DNA from: Gordionus sp. m RMFG-2023
Lineage: Eukaryota > Nematomorpha > Gordioida > Chordodea > Parachordodidae
Reading direction: 5' to 3'
NCBI RefSeq assembly: GCF_954871325.1
Contig: NC_088777.1
Coordinates: 28,001,366 to 28,065,365 of the forward strand
Length of the DNA: 64,000 nt
Shown: one piece after another, positions 46,330 through 57,535 of the stretch
Layout: each line of letters begins with the position of its first letter
Numbering within the stretch: the stretch's first letter is position 1
The notes under the pieces: model-generated
What the model was told of the DNA's origin: nothing
The model's input: the letters and a program-made list of their open reading frames with translations, nothing else
The model's database searches: none
Position numbers and translations under genes: made by a program

Positions 46330-49300
46330 CTTCTTCTTCTTCTCCGTTTTATGGCGATTTCCAGGTTTACCCGGGTAGGCCAGTTTTCCCTCTGATTTTT
46401 CTTTTCCATTTTTGACGGTCCTGAGCATCAATACTTGTAAGATTCAAGCTTCTCATATCCGCCGCTATCACATTTGTCCACGTCATCTTGGGTCTTCCTC
46501 TAGGTCTTGATCCTCCTACTTCCATCATTGTGCATCTCTTTATCCAGTCATCTCTTGTCATACGTTCCACATGACCAAACCATCTTAGTCTATTTCGTCG
46601 CATTACCATACCAATCATTTCTATACCTAATCTTGCTCGCAATTCCTTGCTAGTTTTTCTCTCTCTCAGAGATACCCCACACATCCATCTAACCATCCTC
46701 ATCTCTGTTCTTTCTAATTTGGCTTCGTGAATTGCTTTCATTGCCCATGTTTCACCGCCATAAACTAAACAACTCCTCACGCAGCTTACGTAAACTTAAC
46801 TTTTTTATTTGTAAGAATAGACGACATCTCTCTAAACTTCTTCCAAGCTTGTCTGATCCTTGCAACAACAGCAGAATCTACACCACCATCTGCGTTTAGC
46901 ATATCACCTAAATAACAAAACTTATCCACTTTTTCTAGGGTTAACCCATTGCCAATATCCACACCATTTTTTAGGTTATCATTATTATGTATCCCTTTCA
47001 TGCATGTTTTACAAATAAAGGTCATTCTTTCTAACATCAAACTGCCTTTTTTCCCACTACATCTTTTATGTACCCATTTCTGGCATCTGGTGCATTGGAT
47101 AGAATTTCTAGCAACTCCTTTCCCACATACACCACAAGGCCACTTACCTGATTCTTCTATCTTTAGATTTTCCCCACCAATCATCACCTTTGTTTTTGAT
47201 GCATTCATTTTCAGGCCCTTTGCTTCCATAGTCATCTTCCATTTACTAACTTTATCCCTCAATTCTCCCTCACTGTTTGCCATTAATACAAGGTCATCAG
47301 AATATAATATCTCCCAGGGAAGTCCTTCACGCATTTCTCTAGCCACCACATCCATTACTAAGATAAATAATAATGGACTCAGCACGGATCCTTGATGAAG
47401 TCCTACCTTCACCTCAAAGCTGTCACTATCACCATAATCCGTCCGTACTGCTGTTTGTGCTCCAACATACATTGCCATCACTGCGGTAACTAACCATTCC
47501 TCCACACCGGATTTTCTCAAGGCCCATCTTGTAATCTCACGCGGCACCCTATCAAATGCTTTCTCCAAATCAACAAACGCATAATAGAGTTTCTTTTCCT
47601 TCGCAAGATACTTCTCCTGAATTTGTCTCACCACAAAAAATTGCATCTGTCGTGCCTTTTCCCGATGTAAAACCAAACTGCATTTCATCAATTTTGATTT
47701 GTTCCCTTATCCGCTTTTCTAACACTCTCTCAAATACTTTCATTGCATGTTCCAAGAGTTTAATAGCTCTGTAAGACCCACAATCTAAAGGATCACCTTT
47801 CCCCTTGTATACTGGGATAATTATACTTCTTCGCCAGTCCTCGGGAATAGTACCTTTTGTGACAATCTGATTTGCTAAATTCATTAACCATTCAATCCCT
47901 AAATCATCAGAACCTTTAAACATCTCTGATACCACCATCGTTAAACCCGATGCCTTCCCTTTCTTCATCTTTTTCACTGCTCTCCTTATCTCGTCCTTGC
48001 CAAATTTACACCCTGGACCTTCTACCTTTGCACAACTAATATTATTATTCCATTCATTATCTTCATTCAATAGTCCTTTCATGTAAATCTTCCAGGTGTT
48101 CTTAATACCACTACTATCAATCGTCATTTTTCCTTCCATATTTTTCAAACACTTTACACCTATCACATCCTGCCTCTTTTTTGACATCTGTTTTGCCATT
48201 CTAACCATATTTCCAATTCCATCAGCGCATATCATTTCTTTAGCAAACTCGTGTCTTTTTTCTTCTTGAGCCTTCGCTATTAATTTCTTAGCATTTCTTT
48301 TAGCCATCTTGTAAATATCATTATCACTATTTTCTTTGCTATTATACCATACTTTGAAACACCTCCGTTTCTCATCCACGGCTTTCGCTACCTCTGGGCT
48401 CCACCACCAAGTCTCCTTATGTCTAGGCGGCCCTTTTGTCCATCCACATACCTCCTCAGTTGTCATTACCCAAGCTTTCTTCATGGCTTCCCACTTGTCA
48501 TTCACCCCAGATGCTTGTGCCACCTCCGCCTCCCTAATCGCCAATGCCATATTGAATTGACGTCTAGCATTCTCCTCCTTCAATTTCCAAACCTTCAGCC
48601 TTGGGACAAACTTTCTTTTAATGACCCTGGCACCTTTAAGAGTGAGATCTCCTACAACTAGTCGATGCTGATTTATACATTCCTCTCCCGGTATCACTTT
48701 CACATTTTTAATTATACATCGATCACATCTCCTTAATAACAAGTAATCCACAACACTTTTGGTACTACCCGACTTATAAGTCACCAGCTTCTCTGATTCT
48801 TTCTTAAACATTGTATTACAAACAATCACATAGCATCACTAAATTCTAAAATCCTCTCTCCTTCCAAATTTCTCATGCCGTAACTGAACCCTCCATGTAC
48901 TCCTTCATAACCCTCACTACTCGCTCCCACATGTCCATTCAGATCGCCAGCCAGGATAATCCCCTCTTCATTTGCCAGTCTCGATGTCACCCCCAATAGA
49001 CTGTCCCAAAATACATCTTTCTCTTCTTCACTTCTTCCAACCTGAGGAACATATGCCGAGATCATATTATATAGCTTTCTACCAATAATCATCTTGATAA
49101 CCATTATCTGGTTGTCTAGCCTTCTCACTTCGACTACTTTGTCTACCAATTTCTCCGCAACCAATACCCCAACTCCAGCCTTACCATCATTACCTCCTTG
49201 CCAAAAGAATTTATACTTTTCGCTAGTCTTGCCAATCATTCTGGTCCCATTTCCTTTCCATCTAGTCTCCTGTATGCAGCACACATCTATATGTCTTCTG

Positions 49301-49733
49301 TGCAATACATCGACGACTTCTCCCGCTCTTCCCGTCATACTCCCAACATTCCATGTCGCGACCCTAACTCGATCACCCGTAAACTGGTTTCTCCACTTTT
49401 TATCAGGTCGTTTATGGCCGTCATAGGTTTCATTTTCATGAATAGTGGTTCCACCAGGTTTCCCATCCTTCTTTTTGTCGTAGGCGGATGAGGAGGCCCA
49501 CGGGGTACTTTGGGCTGTACCCCGCCCATGCTTTGTTGTAACCATAGGGAAATTTTTGTAGCATGGTTTTTACAATCGGATGCCCTTCCTGACATCAACC
49601 TCTTTAAGTGGTTTTTACACCCCGTCGAGGAGACGGTGATCCTATTCTAGACCCAGATCACAGGGAACCTTTTAGACCTCCATTTGCCGCCAAAAGACGT
49701 TGCCACTCCCCAGCCACGATGAGGCTGAAGGTA
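46330..49733 (-). mobile_element. Non-LTR retrotransposon (endonuclease LINE), copy 2, near full length
   Basis: Nearly identical to copy 1 (26857-30293) but inverted, and 13 bp shorter at the 5' end. The 3' end is CGGAGAAGAAGAAGAAG, one or two GAA units longer than copy 1. It is bounded by a 147-bp direct duplication (46183-46329, 49734-49880). It lies in the 17.6 kb OLA1 intron in the same orientation as OLA1. Given the near identity of the copies, insertion is recent. Confidence 0.92.
46367..49545 (-). pseudogene. LINE polyprotein of copy 2, inactivated by small deletions
   Basis: Same domain order as copy 1: endonuclease, RT, PHD-like finger, C-terminal region. Relative to copy 1 it reads through the position where copy 1 has a stop (EEVCGWTKG). 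It has a small deletion after FSDAM near 48826, a frame change after GKGTTDAIF near 47640, and an 18-19 bp loss near 46800 between NKKV and the VYVSCVRSC block. The RT active site reads YSDD instead of YADD. The three breaks are all different from copy 1's stop, so the lesions arose independently from an intact parent. Confidence 0.9.
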
Positions 49734-49880
49734 GGTAATGGTTCAAGTGCAAATATTTTAGAAGTTATGGTTAGGTTACGGTTCAGATGTTATAAATCTT
49801 GGCTTTAAAAATTCTTTATAGATTTATAAATTTAAAAAATCCAAATACATGGCACAGCAAACGTAAAATAATTTCACAAT
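49734..49880 (+). repeat. 147-bp target site duplication, right copy
   Basis: See 46183-46329; one mismatch in 147 bp. It begins immediately after the LINE 5' end (reverse complement TACCTTCAGCC). Confidence 0.9.
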
Positions 49881-50684
49881 ATTTAATTTATATTACATGT
49901 AAATAAAATATTATCGAACCATGATGGATATTGAGCGAAAATTAATGTCGCTTGTTTGTATAATTAATTTAATTTTTAAAAAATAAAATTATGACTAAAA
50001 ATTTGAAAGAAATAATATAATTTACCAGGGTCCAGGGCTTCGAACTGAACCGCAAAACCGGAACGACCTGTTATAATTTTCTGAACCGTAACTGAACCGT
50101 TATAAAGAAAATATAAAAAGAACGAACCGAACTGTTATAAATATTCTGAACCGGTTAACGGTATCCAACTCAATCGTTTTTAAATAATTAATTTTATTTA
50201 TTAACCTAAATTTAAAATTTTCCTTGGTGGCAATTTAAATTCGTGATTTCTTTTCAAATTAAAATTTTTTACAATTAAATGGCCATTATCTTCATATCAA
50301 TCAATATCAAGTTTATTGTTTTTTTATATACCTAATTTAATAGAGATTAGGTAAAATTACTAGTTAATTCGATATGATATAATATACATGGTTAAATTAA
50401 ATAAGGAATTATAAAAATATAAATTAAAAAGATTTTTCTCTAAGATTAATAATATATAAGATTTTTGATTAATTTTTTTAAAAAATCAAATTTATAAAAA
50501 CCAGGGATGTGAACCCGGACCCTGAACCCTCGTATTTTGGCTGAACCCGGACCCTTTTAAAAATAAGAGGGTCCAAGGGTTCACGGTATTAAATTAATTT
50601 TAAAAAAAATAATATAAAATTTTTATAATTTTATTAATTTTTTTCGTGGAATCTCCCTAAAAAATAGTTACTTTAAAACTATAA

Positions 50685-51664
50685 TTAATAAAGCAAGGGA
50701 TGTTGTAAAATATTTAAGAACTCCCACAATTGTTAGAATATTAAAATCCATGAAAAGGCAAATGGCAATTTTAGATTGCACAACACGTTGGTCCTCTATA
50801 TGTATGATGCTAGAGCGATTGTTAAGTTTGAAAGATTTCTGTAATGATTTAATCATAGGAGCATGTGAAATCATTTTGTCAGAAGATGATTGGAATCAAG
50901 TAAAAGAGCTTACTAGTGTGCTGGTTCCTTTAAAAATAACAATATTAAGAGTGCAAGCTGAACAATTATGTTTATCGGATTTTTATGGCATATGGTTAAG
51001 ATGTCGATTAGAGTTAAGGAGATTAACAAGTTCTTTTTCAAATGAAGTATTAGAAAATACGAAAATAAGAGAGCAACAATATTTACAATATAGTGTTGTA
51101 TATGCTTCGATATATTTAGACCCGCGATATCAGGTTTTATTAAGTAGTGAGCAAAAACAAATGGCTATAGACCATCTTGAAGATTTATGGCATACCCAAA
51201 ACTCTATTATTTACAATATATTGGAGGTTACAACAATATCTACTGGTTGTAGCGATAACAATGATAATGATAACGATATTGATGATCTGGAAATTTTACT
51301 ATTAGATAAAGAGAAAAAAAATTAAATTATCACCTGATAGAAAGGAGCAAAAAATATCTATTGTATCTTTAATAGAAAAGTTCTCGGAAGTTAGAATAAA
51401 TAGAAATGCAAACATTTTAAAATTCTGGGAGGAAAATTCTTCAATATATCCAGAATTATATACCTTGTCTAGAATCGTCATGGCTGTACCGGCGACACAA
51501 GTACAATAATTTATGTATTATAAAAATGACTATCTATTTTAGGTAAGCGTAGAACGTGGATTTTCATCGTTGAAATATATTTTTTCTAATTTACGTGGAA
51601 ATCTGAAGGATGATATTTTAGAAGATATCATGATTGTGCGATTGAATAAAATATTTAAAATATA
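50685..51664 (+). pseudogene. hAT transposase (N-terminal part missing), with a 42-bp intron
   Basis: Coding starts without a BED finger: VVKYLRTPTIVRIL, then LDCTTRWSSICMMLERLLSL, LSEDDWNQVKELTSVLVPLK, AEQLCLSDFYGIWLRCRLELR and YASIYLDPRYQVLLSSEQK, the RNase H-like core and insertion domain of hAT transposases. The frame changes by one base at the A-run near 51310, then continues through KFWEENSSIYPELYTLSRIV to MAVPATQ. The next residues VSVERGFSSLKYIFSNLRGNL (hATC dimerisation) follow only if 51501-51542 is removed as a GT...AG intron. The N-terminal half of the gene is deleted. This lineage is distinct from hATs A/B and C. Confidence 0.82.
51501..51542 (+). other. Probable 42-bp intron in hAT E transposase
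   Basis: GTACAATAATTTATG...CTATTTTAG separates ATQ from VSVERGF, which are adjacent in related transposases. Without removal there is a stop at once (CAATAA). The phase is 0 at both sides. Confidence 0.65.
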
Positions 51665-52011
51665 AATTATCTCATTTCGAATTATAAATGTGTATATATT
51701 GAAGTATAATAAAAAATGAATGAAAAAAAGTCTTATTTTGAGTCATTATTTTTATGTTTCCTCTGAACCCGGACCCGAACCCTGGACCCGGGTCCTTTTT
51801 AAATTTATAACCGGACCCGAACCCGGACCCTTTTTTTAGTCGAAGGGTTCACATCTATGATAAAAACCGAAAAGAACCGTTACAAATTCTAACCCGAAAC
51901 GAATCGATATGAATTTCTTCAAAAAAAACCGAAATAACAAAATCTTTTAAAAATTTTTTAATTAAAAACCGAAAAGAGCCAAATCGTTATACTTAACGAT
52001 TCGAAGCTTTG

Positions 52012-52491
52012 CAATTTATTAATATAAAATTACAACATTCCCGGGAAAGGTAAAGTAGCAAAATAATGGCAAATTATAAAAAGAATGGTGGCAATTATCA
52101 AAAAATGATCTGAATTAAAATAATAAAACATAACGGTTGGTAAAGATTATAGAGGTGCTGTTCCCTCCAGGTCGCTAAAATTAGCGAAAAGGATGATAAA
52201 TATATTTTCATGTCAATTTATACGAAAATAAACATAAATTAATTAAAAAATAGTTTAAAACTTATAATTATATATATTTATGCATTTTTATTACCTAAAA
52301 ACCAATTAATTTAAATAATTCGTTCATAACGAATAATTAACTATTTGTATTAAAATGAATCGAAAAATTGACGATTCCTATTTAAATGAATAGAATAATG
52401 AATTCTATTCGTATTAGAACAAACAAAAATAATAATTTGTTTTGGAATAGGCCCAATAGGCAGAATCAGAGTCAAGGCAGTAAATAAATAC
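52012..52491. other. OLA1 intron, AT-rich, no feature recognised
   Basis: A GAATAGAATAATGAATTCTATTCG-like short inverted repeat occurs near 52385-52410. No coding motif. Confidence 0.4.
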
Positions 52492-52648
52492 TTCAATTTC
52501 TTTTTCGGTCCACTCGCCCCTAAAAAGCCTTAAATGTCTTCCCTTGCCATCAGTCCCGTCTGCTAGACCACTCAGAATATCTTTCACTTTTTGCAGCACA
52601 TCCTTTTCTTCTTTCAACTTTTTGGCCTCAATCGAATTGGCTCCTTGC
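52492..52648 (-). CDS. OLA1: OLA1 internal exon 2 of the three visible
   Basis: 157 bp: one base completing the previous codon, then 52 codons. It encodes QGANSIEAKKLKEEKDVLQK, KDILSGLADGTDGKG and FRGEWTEKEIE, corresponding to the coiled-coil arm region of OLA1 that precedes the NLSE block. The acceptor is TACTTTTAG before GCAAGG at 52648; the donor is GTATTT after GAA at 52492. The splice to the exon at 34887 gives EKEIE-VLNKHLFLTAKPM, exactly the family's continuous sequence. The intervening intron is 17,604 bp (34888-52491). The coiled-coil arm has a lineage-specific insertion (GLADGTDGKGRHLRLF) relative to human OLA1. Confidence 0.9.
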
Positions 52649-52859
52649 CTAAAAGTATTTTTATTTTATAATACAGTACTCTTTGTTTAATTATGAATTG
52701 ATAATTAATTTCTTTCACAAATAACTTCATATTAATTTTTATTAGATAAGGCCTTAAATTGAGTCCTTATCTATTATGGTAAACTAATAATCATATATTT
52801 TTATTAGAATATGCTTTGATAAGACACATCTTAAAATACGGGGGAAATTTTATTTACTT

Positions 52860-53280
52860 CAATTTAGGTACGATTTGAAGTTGAAGGAAAAAGTTTATAT
52901 AAGCTGTGTGAGAAGTTGTATAGTCTATGGTTGTGAAATATGGGCAATGAAAATGCTTGGTTAAATAAATGTCTGGGGTATTTCATAGAAAAACCAGCTT
53001 GGAATTGCAAAAAAAATTGGAAAAGAAGCGATTAGAGTGGTAATAAGAAGAAATAAACGCAGGTAGTTTAAGTATGTTGAACGGGAGACGATTGGATATA
53101 AAGAGGTGCACTATGGATTAAAGAGATCGAATCCTTGAGTATCCAAGACGACGTGGATGAAATTGATAATGGATGACATTAGAAATATGGATCTTACAAA
53201 TAACGATATCCAGGACTGTATAAATATAGAAGGGGGATCAAAGAGGAAACTGGCTTACACGAGTGAATTTGAAAAATTGT
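52860..53280 (+). pseudogene. 3' fragment of the endonuclease LINE family in an OLA1 intron
   Basis: LKLKEKVYISCVRSCIVYGC and EIWAMK match the C-terminal region of copies 1 and 2 (VYVSCVRSCLVYGGETWAMK), followed by scattered matches RRNKRR and TTWMKLIMDDIRNMDLTNNDIQD (copy 1: MTWTNVIAADMRSLNLTSID) and a KRKLAYT end. It is heavily diverged, with several stops. It is antisense to OLA1 and fills much of the 939-bp intron 52649-53587. Confidence 0.75.
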
Positions 53281-53587
53281 CATTAAACGGATATGATAAA
53301 ATTATCTACATCTTTCAAAAAGATATAATAATCTTTTCCATAAAAAATTTAGGTATCAAAAGAATTAGATGTATTTCTTTTATTTATTTACTCTTTATAT
53401 TATGTAACAAAGGCTGCAGATAGAATGTGAGTTTGAAAAATGGCCCGAAATAATTTAATATCCTTTTAAAAATATTTGGTTAGGAACAATATTTTATTTA
53501 AAAAAATTATGGGATTGTTTTGAAGACCATTATTTTATCCAACGCTGAGATTATAATAATCTAGAAAATGTAATAAATGAACAAAAC

Positions 53588-53786
53588 TTGTGGCCTTTGT
53601 CCAAGGCTTCGAGTCTTTTATCCACCGCTTGCAAATCCTTGAGCCTAAGTTCATCATGGATTATTTCGGCATCACGCACTGGGTCCACGCCGCCGTCTTC
53701 TACGTGCGTTACTTCTGGATCTTCGAAGCAGCGACCTACGTGAAAAAGGGCATCGCAAGCGGACGCGTGAGACAAGAAAGCATTAC
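53588..53786 (-). CDS. OLA1: OLA1 internal exon 1 of the three visible
   Basis: 199 bp: two bases completing a Gly codon, 65 codons, then AA that joins the G of the next exon to make Lys. It encodes [50 protein letters not shown] and [11 protein letters not shown]. This matches OLA1 around human GLGNAFLSHISACDGIFHL and the VDPIRDIEIIHEELQLKD block, that is, the end of the first half of the G domain and start of the coiled coil. The acceptor is TTGGTACTCAG before GTAATG at 53786; the donor is GTTTTG after 53588. The exon is clearly more GC-rich than its surroundings. The upstream exons with the P-loop (GLPNVGKS) were not found up to 64000. Confidence 0.93.
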
Positions 53787-54677
53787 CTGAGTACCAATTT
53801 ATATTTTACGATTAATATTTACTTTGTATTACCTAATTTATTATGTAGTAGCTTGATTGTAGAGTGTGGAGTCATGATTCGTTACTTTTTAAGTTAGAAT
53901 TTATCAAAAATTATAAAATTTCAATTTTTTATTTATTATTAATAAAATATTTAACCGAGTTCTCTTATCAAATACCAAACAAAGATGGCTATGATAATGG
54001 CAATTTACTTAATAATGACATTTAAATTTTTTTTAAATAAAATATTTAGTATAACCCATATTTCTATAACTCATGGTATGGAAATAAAAATAATTTTAAT
54101 TTAAACCATGTAAATTCAATGTAGCGATTAAAAGATTAATGATTTAAAAACGCGAACGCATTATCGCAAAATCTAAACCGCATTAACTTTGAAGCGGTTA
54201 CATTTTAGCGAAACTTTTATGGAGCTTTTGTAGCAATCACTAACGCGAGAGCATCACAGCGAAACAATGATATATTGCGGGTGCATTTATTAAAAGAACA
54301 ACATATTCAATATATATATTTACAGATAGAAGTTCTTAAATTATAAGCGCAAAATTTTATATGGTCATTTCATTACTTCTCTTTAAGTGAGCAAGAGTTA
54401 ACTTCAATGTGACTATCTGGTGTGATGAAAAATTAACCTTGCAATTTCTTCCTGATCTTTACTCATGGTCGAAAATACGCGTTGGGCTCAGTTTTTTTAC
54501 TCCAATAAATTAATCACTCCATCCCCTCTGGCATAAATGGAAATGTAAAAAATGTGCTTTAGTGCTGTAAACATTTCTTAAAAAAATTGAACGCGTTCAT
54601 GTTCATTAAAAGTTTTATGAATAAATTTTTTTTAAAAAAATTATTTTTCTTCTTTTATTTAATTTATTATTAATATA
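53787..54677. other. OLA1 upstream intron, AT-rich, with a degenerate GCG array
   Basis: Positions 54140-54290 contain diverged short units such as AACGCATTATCGCAAAA and AGCGGTTACATTTTAGCGAA, resembling the arrays at 5235-5325 and 16205-16385. Positions 54558-54600 resemble the transposon end at 35060. No exon was found. Confidence 0.4.
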
Positions 54678-54720
54678 CTAGTAAATAGCCCGTCAAAAAT
54701 GACGGGGAATGAAAATTTTC
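54678..54720 (-). mobile_element. Helitron-like 3' terminus
   Basis: Read on the minus strand: CCCGTCATTTTTGACGGG (a perfect 6-bp-stem hairpin), then CTATTTA, then CTAG followed by T. A hairpin about ten bases before a CTRR end, with insertion next to T, is the Helitron 3' end pattern. The 5' TC end, at higher coordinates, was not identified and no Rep/helicase coding is present. Confidence 0.4.
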
Positions 54721-54889
54721 TTCTTACTTTTATGCATGTTATCTGTTATTTGAAAATAATATCCAATTTTTATTCTTCTTACCCCCTCATCGCTTCAGGC
54801 CAGGTATAATCCATTAAAAATAGTGCTATGGTTTGAGTAAAAATAAATTTAAAGCATTTACTTGATAATACCAATATTATTTGTTAAAT

Positions 54890-55730
54890 ATTACTGATTA
54901 CTTATACCTAATATTTAATATTAAAAAAAATTTCCAGGCAAAGTCCAAAGCCATATTAATTATGAAAATTCTTCCAAGCCCAATTAAAGATCATAATAAT
55001 TTTGGTAGTTGAGAACTGAAATAAAATATTTAAATAATCATAATGAATTTAAAAATACAATCAAAATTCAGATTTTCATGGGCCTTGGTTTTTTGATCAG
55101 GTCAAGCCCAGGCCTGCAAAAAAATTTGTTTTGGGCCAATGTCTGACCTATAATTAATAATAAAAAAATTCTCAAGCGTCCAAGCTCATAATAATTTTGA
55201 AAAATTTTCCCCAAGCCCAGCCCAATATAATTTATAAAAATATTTTCCAAGCCCAGCCCAACCCATAATAATTTTATAAAAAAAATTTCTCAAACCTGGC
55301 CAACCGATAGTAATTTTCCAAGCTTGGAAATAGGTAAATCTCTAAAAACCATATCTATTTTTTAGTCTATTTTAACCTAGCTCACTCCAACCAAGGCCAA
55401 CCCATTAAGACTAAAAGTGAATACTATTTTTTTGAATAAAAATATATTTAAATTAGATTTTACCTGAGGGCCATATAAATATTCTGTGTTAAATATTACA
55501 CCTATGCCTAATATTAAAAAAATTCCCAAGCCAGGTCCTCGCACTTGGTTTTCTCAAATCCGCAATAGACCACAATAATTTTGATAGTTGAGGACTGAAA
55601 TAAAATATATAAAAAGTCACAATGCATTTAAAAATACAATCAGAATATGAAAGTTGCATGGGCCTTGGTTTTTGATCAGGCCTTGCCATGTCTTCAAAAA
55701 AAAATTTTAGGCCAATTTCTAACCCATATT
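54890..55730. repeat. Tandem duplication of a 590-bp AAGCCCA-rich segment
   Basis: 54890-55130 and 55485-55720 are diverged direct copies (shared GTTGAGAACTGAAATAAAATAT, CATGGGCCTTGG and TGATCAGG blocks), with shorter AAGCCCAGCCCAACCC motifs between. Non-coding. It may be the body of the Helitron-like element. Confidence 0.6.
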
Positions 55731-55994
55731 TAAAATTAAAAAATTTACAGGAATCTTAGACTATAAAAATTATGAAAAATGTTTCTCAAGCTATGTCCAA
55801 CCATATTAATGGTGAAAAATATTTCCCAAGCCCAGGAAAACCCAAATAATTTATTTGATCCAGAAAAAATAGGTCTGATGTAAGGGGCTTATAAGAATTA
55901 AATCTGTCTAATTTCAAAATTATAATCAAATGAAGGGTAAATTTGAGCTCCTGGTATTTATATGAAATTCATGAATACATATTAAAGTACCATT

Positions 55995-56490
55995 CTGAAA
56001 ATATGTTCATCCTAATTTAAATTTTAAACAAACCATTTTAAATTTTGATATTTCCAATACATGCTCACAGTATACATTGCAACAATTTTACCTCTTTTAC
56101 TCTTAAATTTTAATATTTATATAAAATTTATTAATAAAGTATATTTAATACCATACACACAAACTAAATAATTACCCTTCAACACATGGTTTTTTGATCA
56201 GTTCTGGCTGTCTGCAAAAAAAATTTCAGACCAATATATAACCCATATTTAAAATTCAAAAATCATAAATCATAAAGCACCTCTATTTTAAATTTTATTC
56301 AATATGATTTCCATCACATTTTTAAATTTTGATATTTCTAATACATGCTCACAGTATACATTGAACAATTTTACCTCTTTTACTCTTAAATTTCAATATT
56401 TATATAAAATTTATTAATAAAGTATATTTAATACCATACACACAAACTAAATAATTACCCTTCAACATCTATATAATTAATATTTTAAAT
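55995..56490. repeat. Tandem duplication of an AT-rich segment of about 290 bp
   Basis: TTTTGATATTTCCAATACATGCTCACAG to AATTACCCTTCAACA at about 56035-56185 recurs at about 56326-56467 with few changes. A further short duplication (GGTTGGTGCATG, TCTCGTAGAGAGCAAAAA) lies at 56500-56680. Confidence 0.7.
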
Positions 56491-56923
56491 TATATTATAT
56501 TCAGGTTGGTGCATGTGTGAAACTTTAATATATATATAATTAATATTTTAAATTTATTTATATTCAAGTTGGTGCATGCTGTAAAGCAAATGCCTTTGAA
56601 ACGGGAGGCTCGGGTTTCTCGTAGAGAGCAAAAAATTAACATTACCTCGGGTTCGATTCTCGTAGAGAGCAAAAATTAAACATTACACTATATAGTCTCC
56701 TTAAATTTAAAATACATTAGGGAGATACGAAAACGATCGTGTTATGATTATGGAGATATGTTAGATGTTTTTTCACATTATGAAAATGTGTTACAACAAT
56801 TCATATTATTAATGTGTTTATGTACATTGTGTTTATTGTATTTTTTTTACCAAAAAAAATAATATATGAAATGACGAATTATAATTTTTCCATTGACGTA
56901 AAAAAGATAGTAAAATATTATTT

Positions 56924-57535
56924 ATTATTATGAAATTATATACAAAATAAAAGTATTATCATCAATAACCCAAAACAATATAAATATTGGATCGGATTTT
57001 CTAAAATCGGCATAGCTTTACTTGTAAATAAGAATAAATGAGTGTTTCAATCAATAAAATAAATAAAAATTTTAAAATTGATTAATCATTCAATAACACA
57101 TGCTCACTATATTAATTCATTTTTTAATTAATTTCTTGGTATTTTAAAAAACTATAATAAATTCTAATTATAATTATTCTTATAATATCAAAGGTAAAAA
57201 AAAATCATTAGTATATTTTTCATCGGATAGGGTCGATTATTTTATTTTTTTCGAAAAAGTGGAATCTTTGTATATAATTTTGATATTAAATTTGTTATTT
57301 ACAATTAGATAGTTTTTAAGATATGCTTAATTGAATGAAGGAAGATAATGGTAAAAATACGTCATTTTTGCCACTTTGAACCCTAATATCTCCAAAAATA
57401 TAAATGTTACGAGGCTTAAATTTTGGCTATTTTTTAACTACACATACCTTTCTTTGCTTACTAAATTTAAAAAAAATCGAAGGGGGTCGGCCGAAAATCT
57501 CATTTTTTTGCTCATTTGACATGGTATTACCTTAT
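56924..57535. mobile_element. Right part of non-autonomous element Z/Y
   Basis: 56924-57157 (Z) is about 95% identical to 63001-63227 in the same orientation. It is followed by an inverted copy of repeat Y (57230-57535), which ends GGGGGTCGGCCG...GCTCATTTGACATGG. At 62663-63227 the order is Y then Z, so the two loci together imply an original Y-Z-inverted Y structure with long terminal inverted repeats of about 270 bp. Confidence 0.55.

Larger units (their letters stand above)
50502..51859 (+). mobile_element. hAT element E
   Basis: 1358 bp, begins CAGGGATGTGAACCC and ends GGGTTCACATCTATG, with several GAACCCGGACCC subterminal motifs. It is flanked by a perfect 8-bp duplication ATAAAAAC (50494-50501 and 51860-51867). 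It carries the C-terminal two-thirds of a transposase on the plus strand. It is inserted in a larger element with GAACCG-rich ends. Confidence 0.92.
50026..52011 (+). mobile_element. Outer hAT-like element D containing hAT E
   Basis: The left end CAGGGTCCAGGGCTTCGAAC and the right end (reverse complement CAAAGCTTCGAATCG) are inverted. Many GAACCG/CCGAA motifs occur in both subterminal regions. Flanks TAATTTAC and CAATTTAT match at six of eight bases, so an old 8-bp duplication is possible but unproven. The centre is taken up by hAT E, and no separate transposase was found. A related AT-rich segment with GGTTACGGTTCAG lies at 49755-49790. Confidence 0.45.

Noticed and set aside
56570-56690. 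GGTTCGATTCTCG resembling a tRNA B box, near a GTTGGTGCATG segment
   Set aside because: No acceptor, D or anticodon stems could be paired, so neither a tRNA nor a tRNA-derived SINE is supported.
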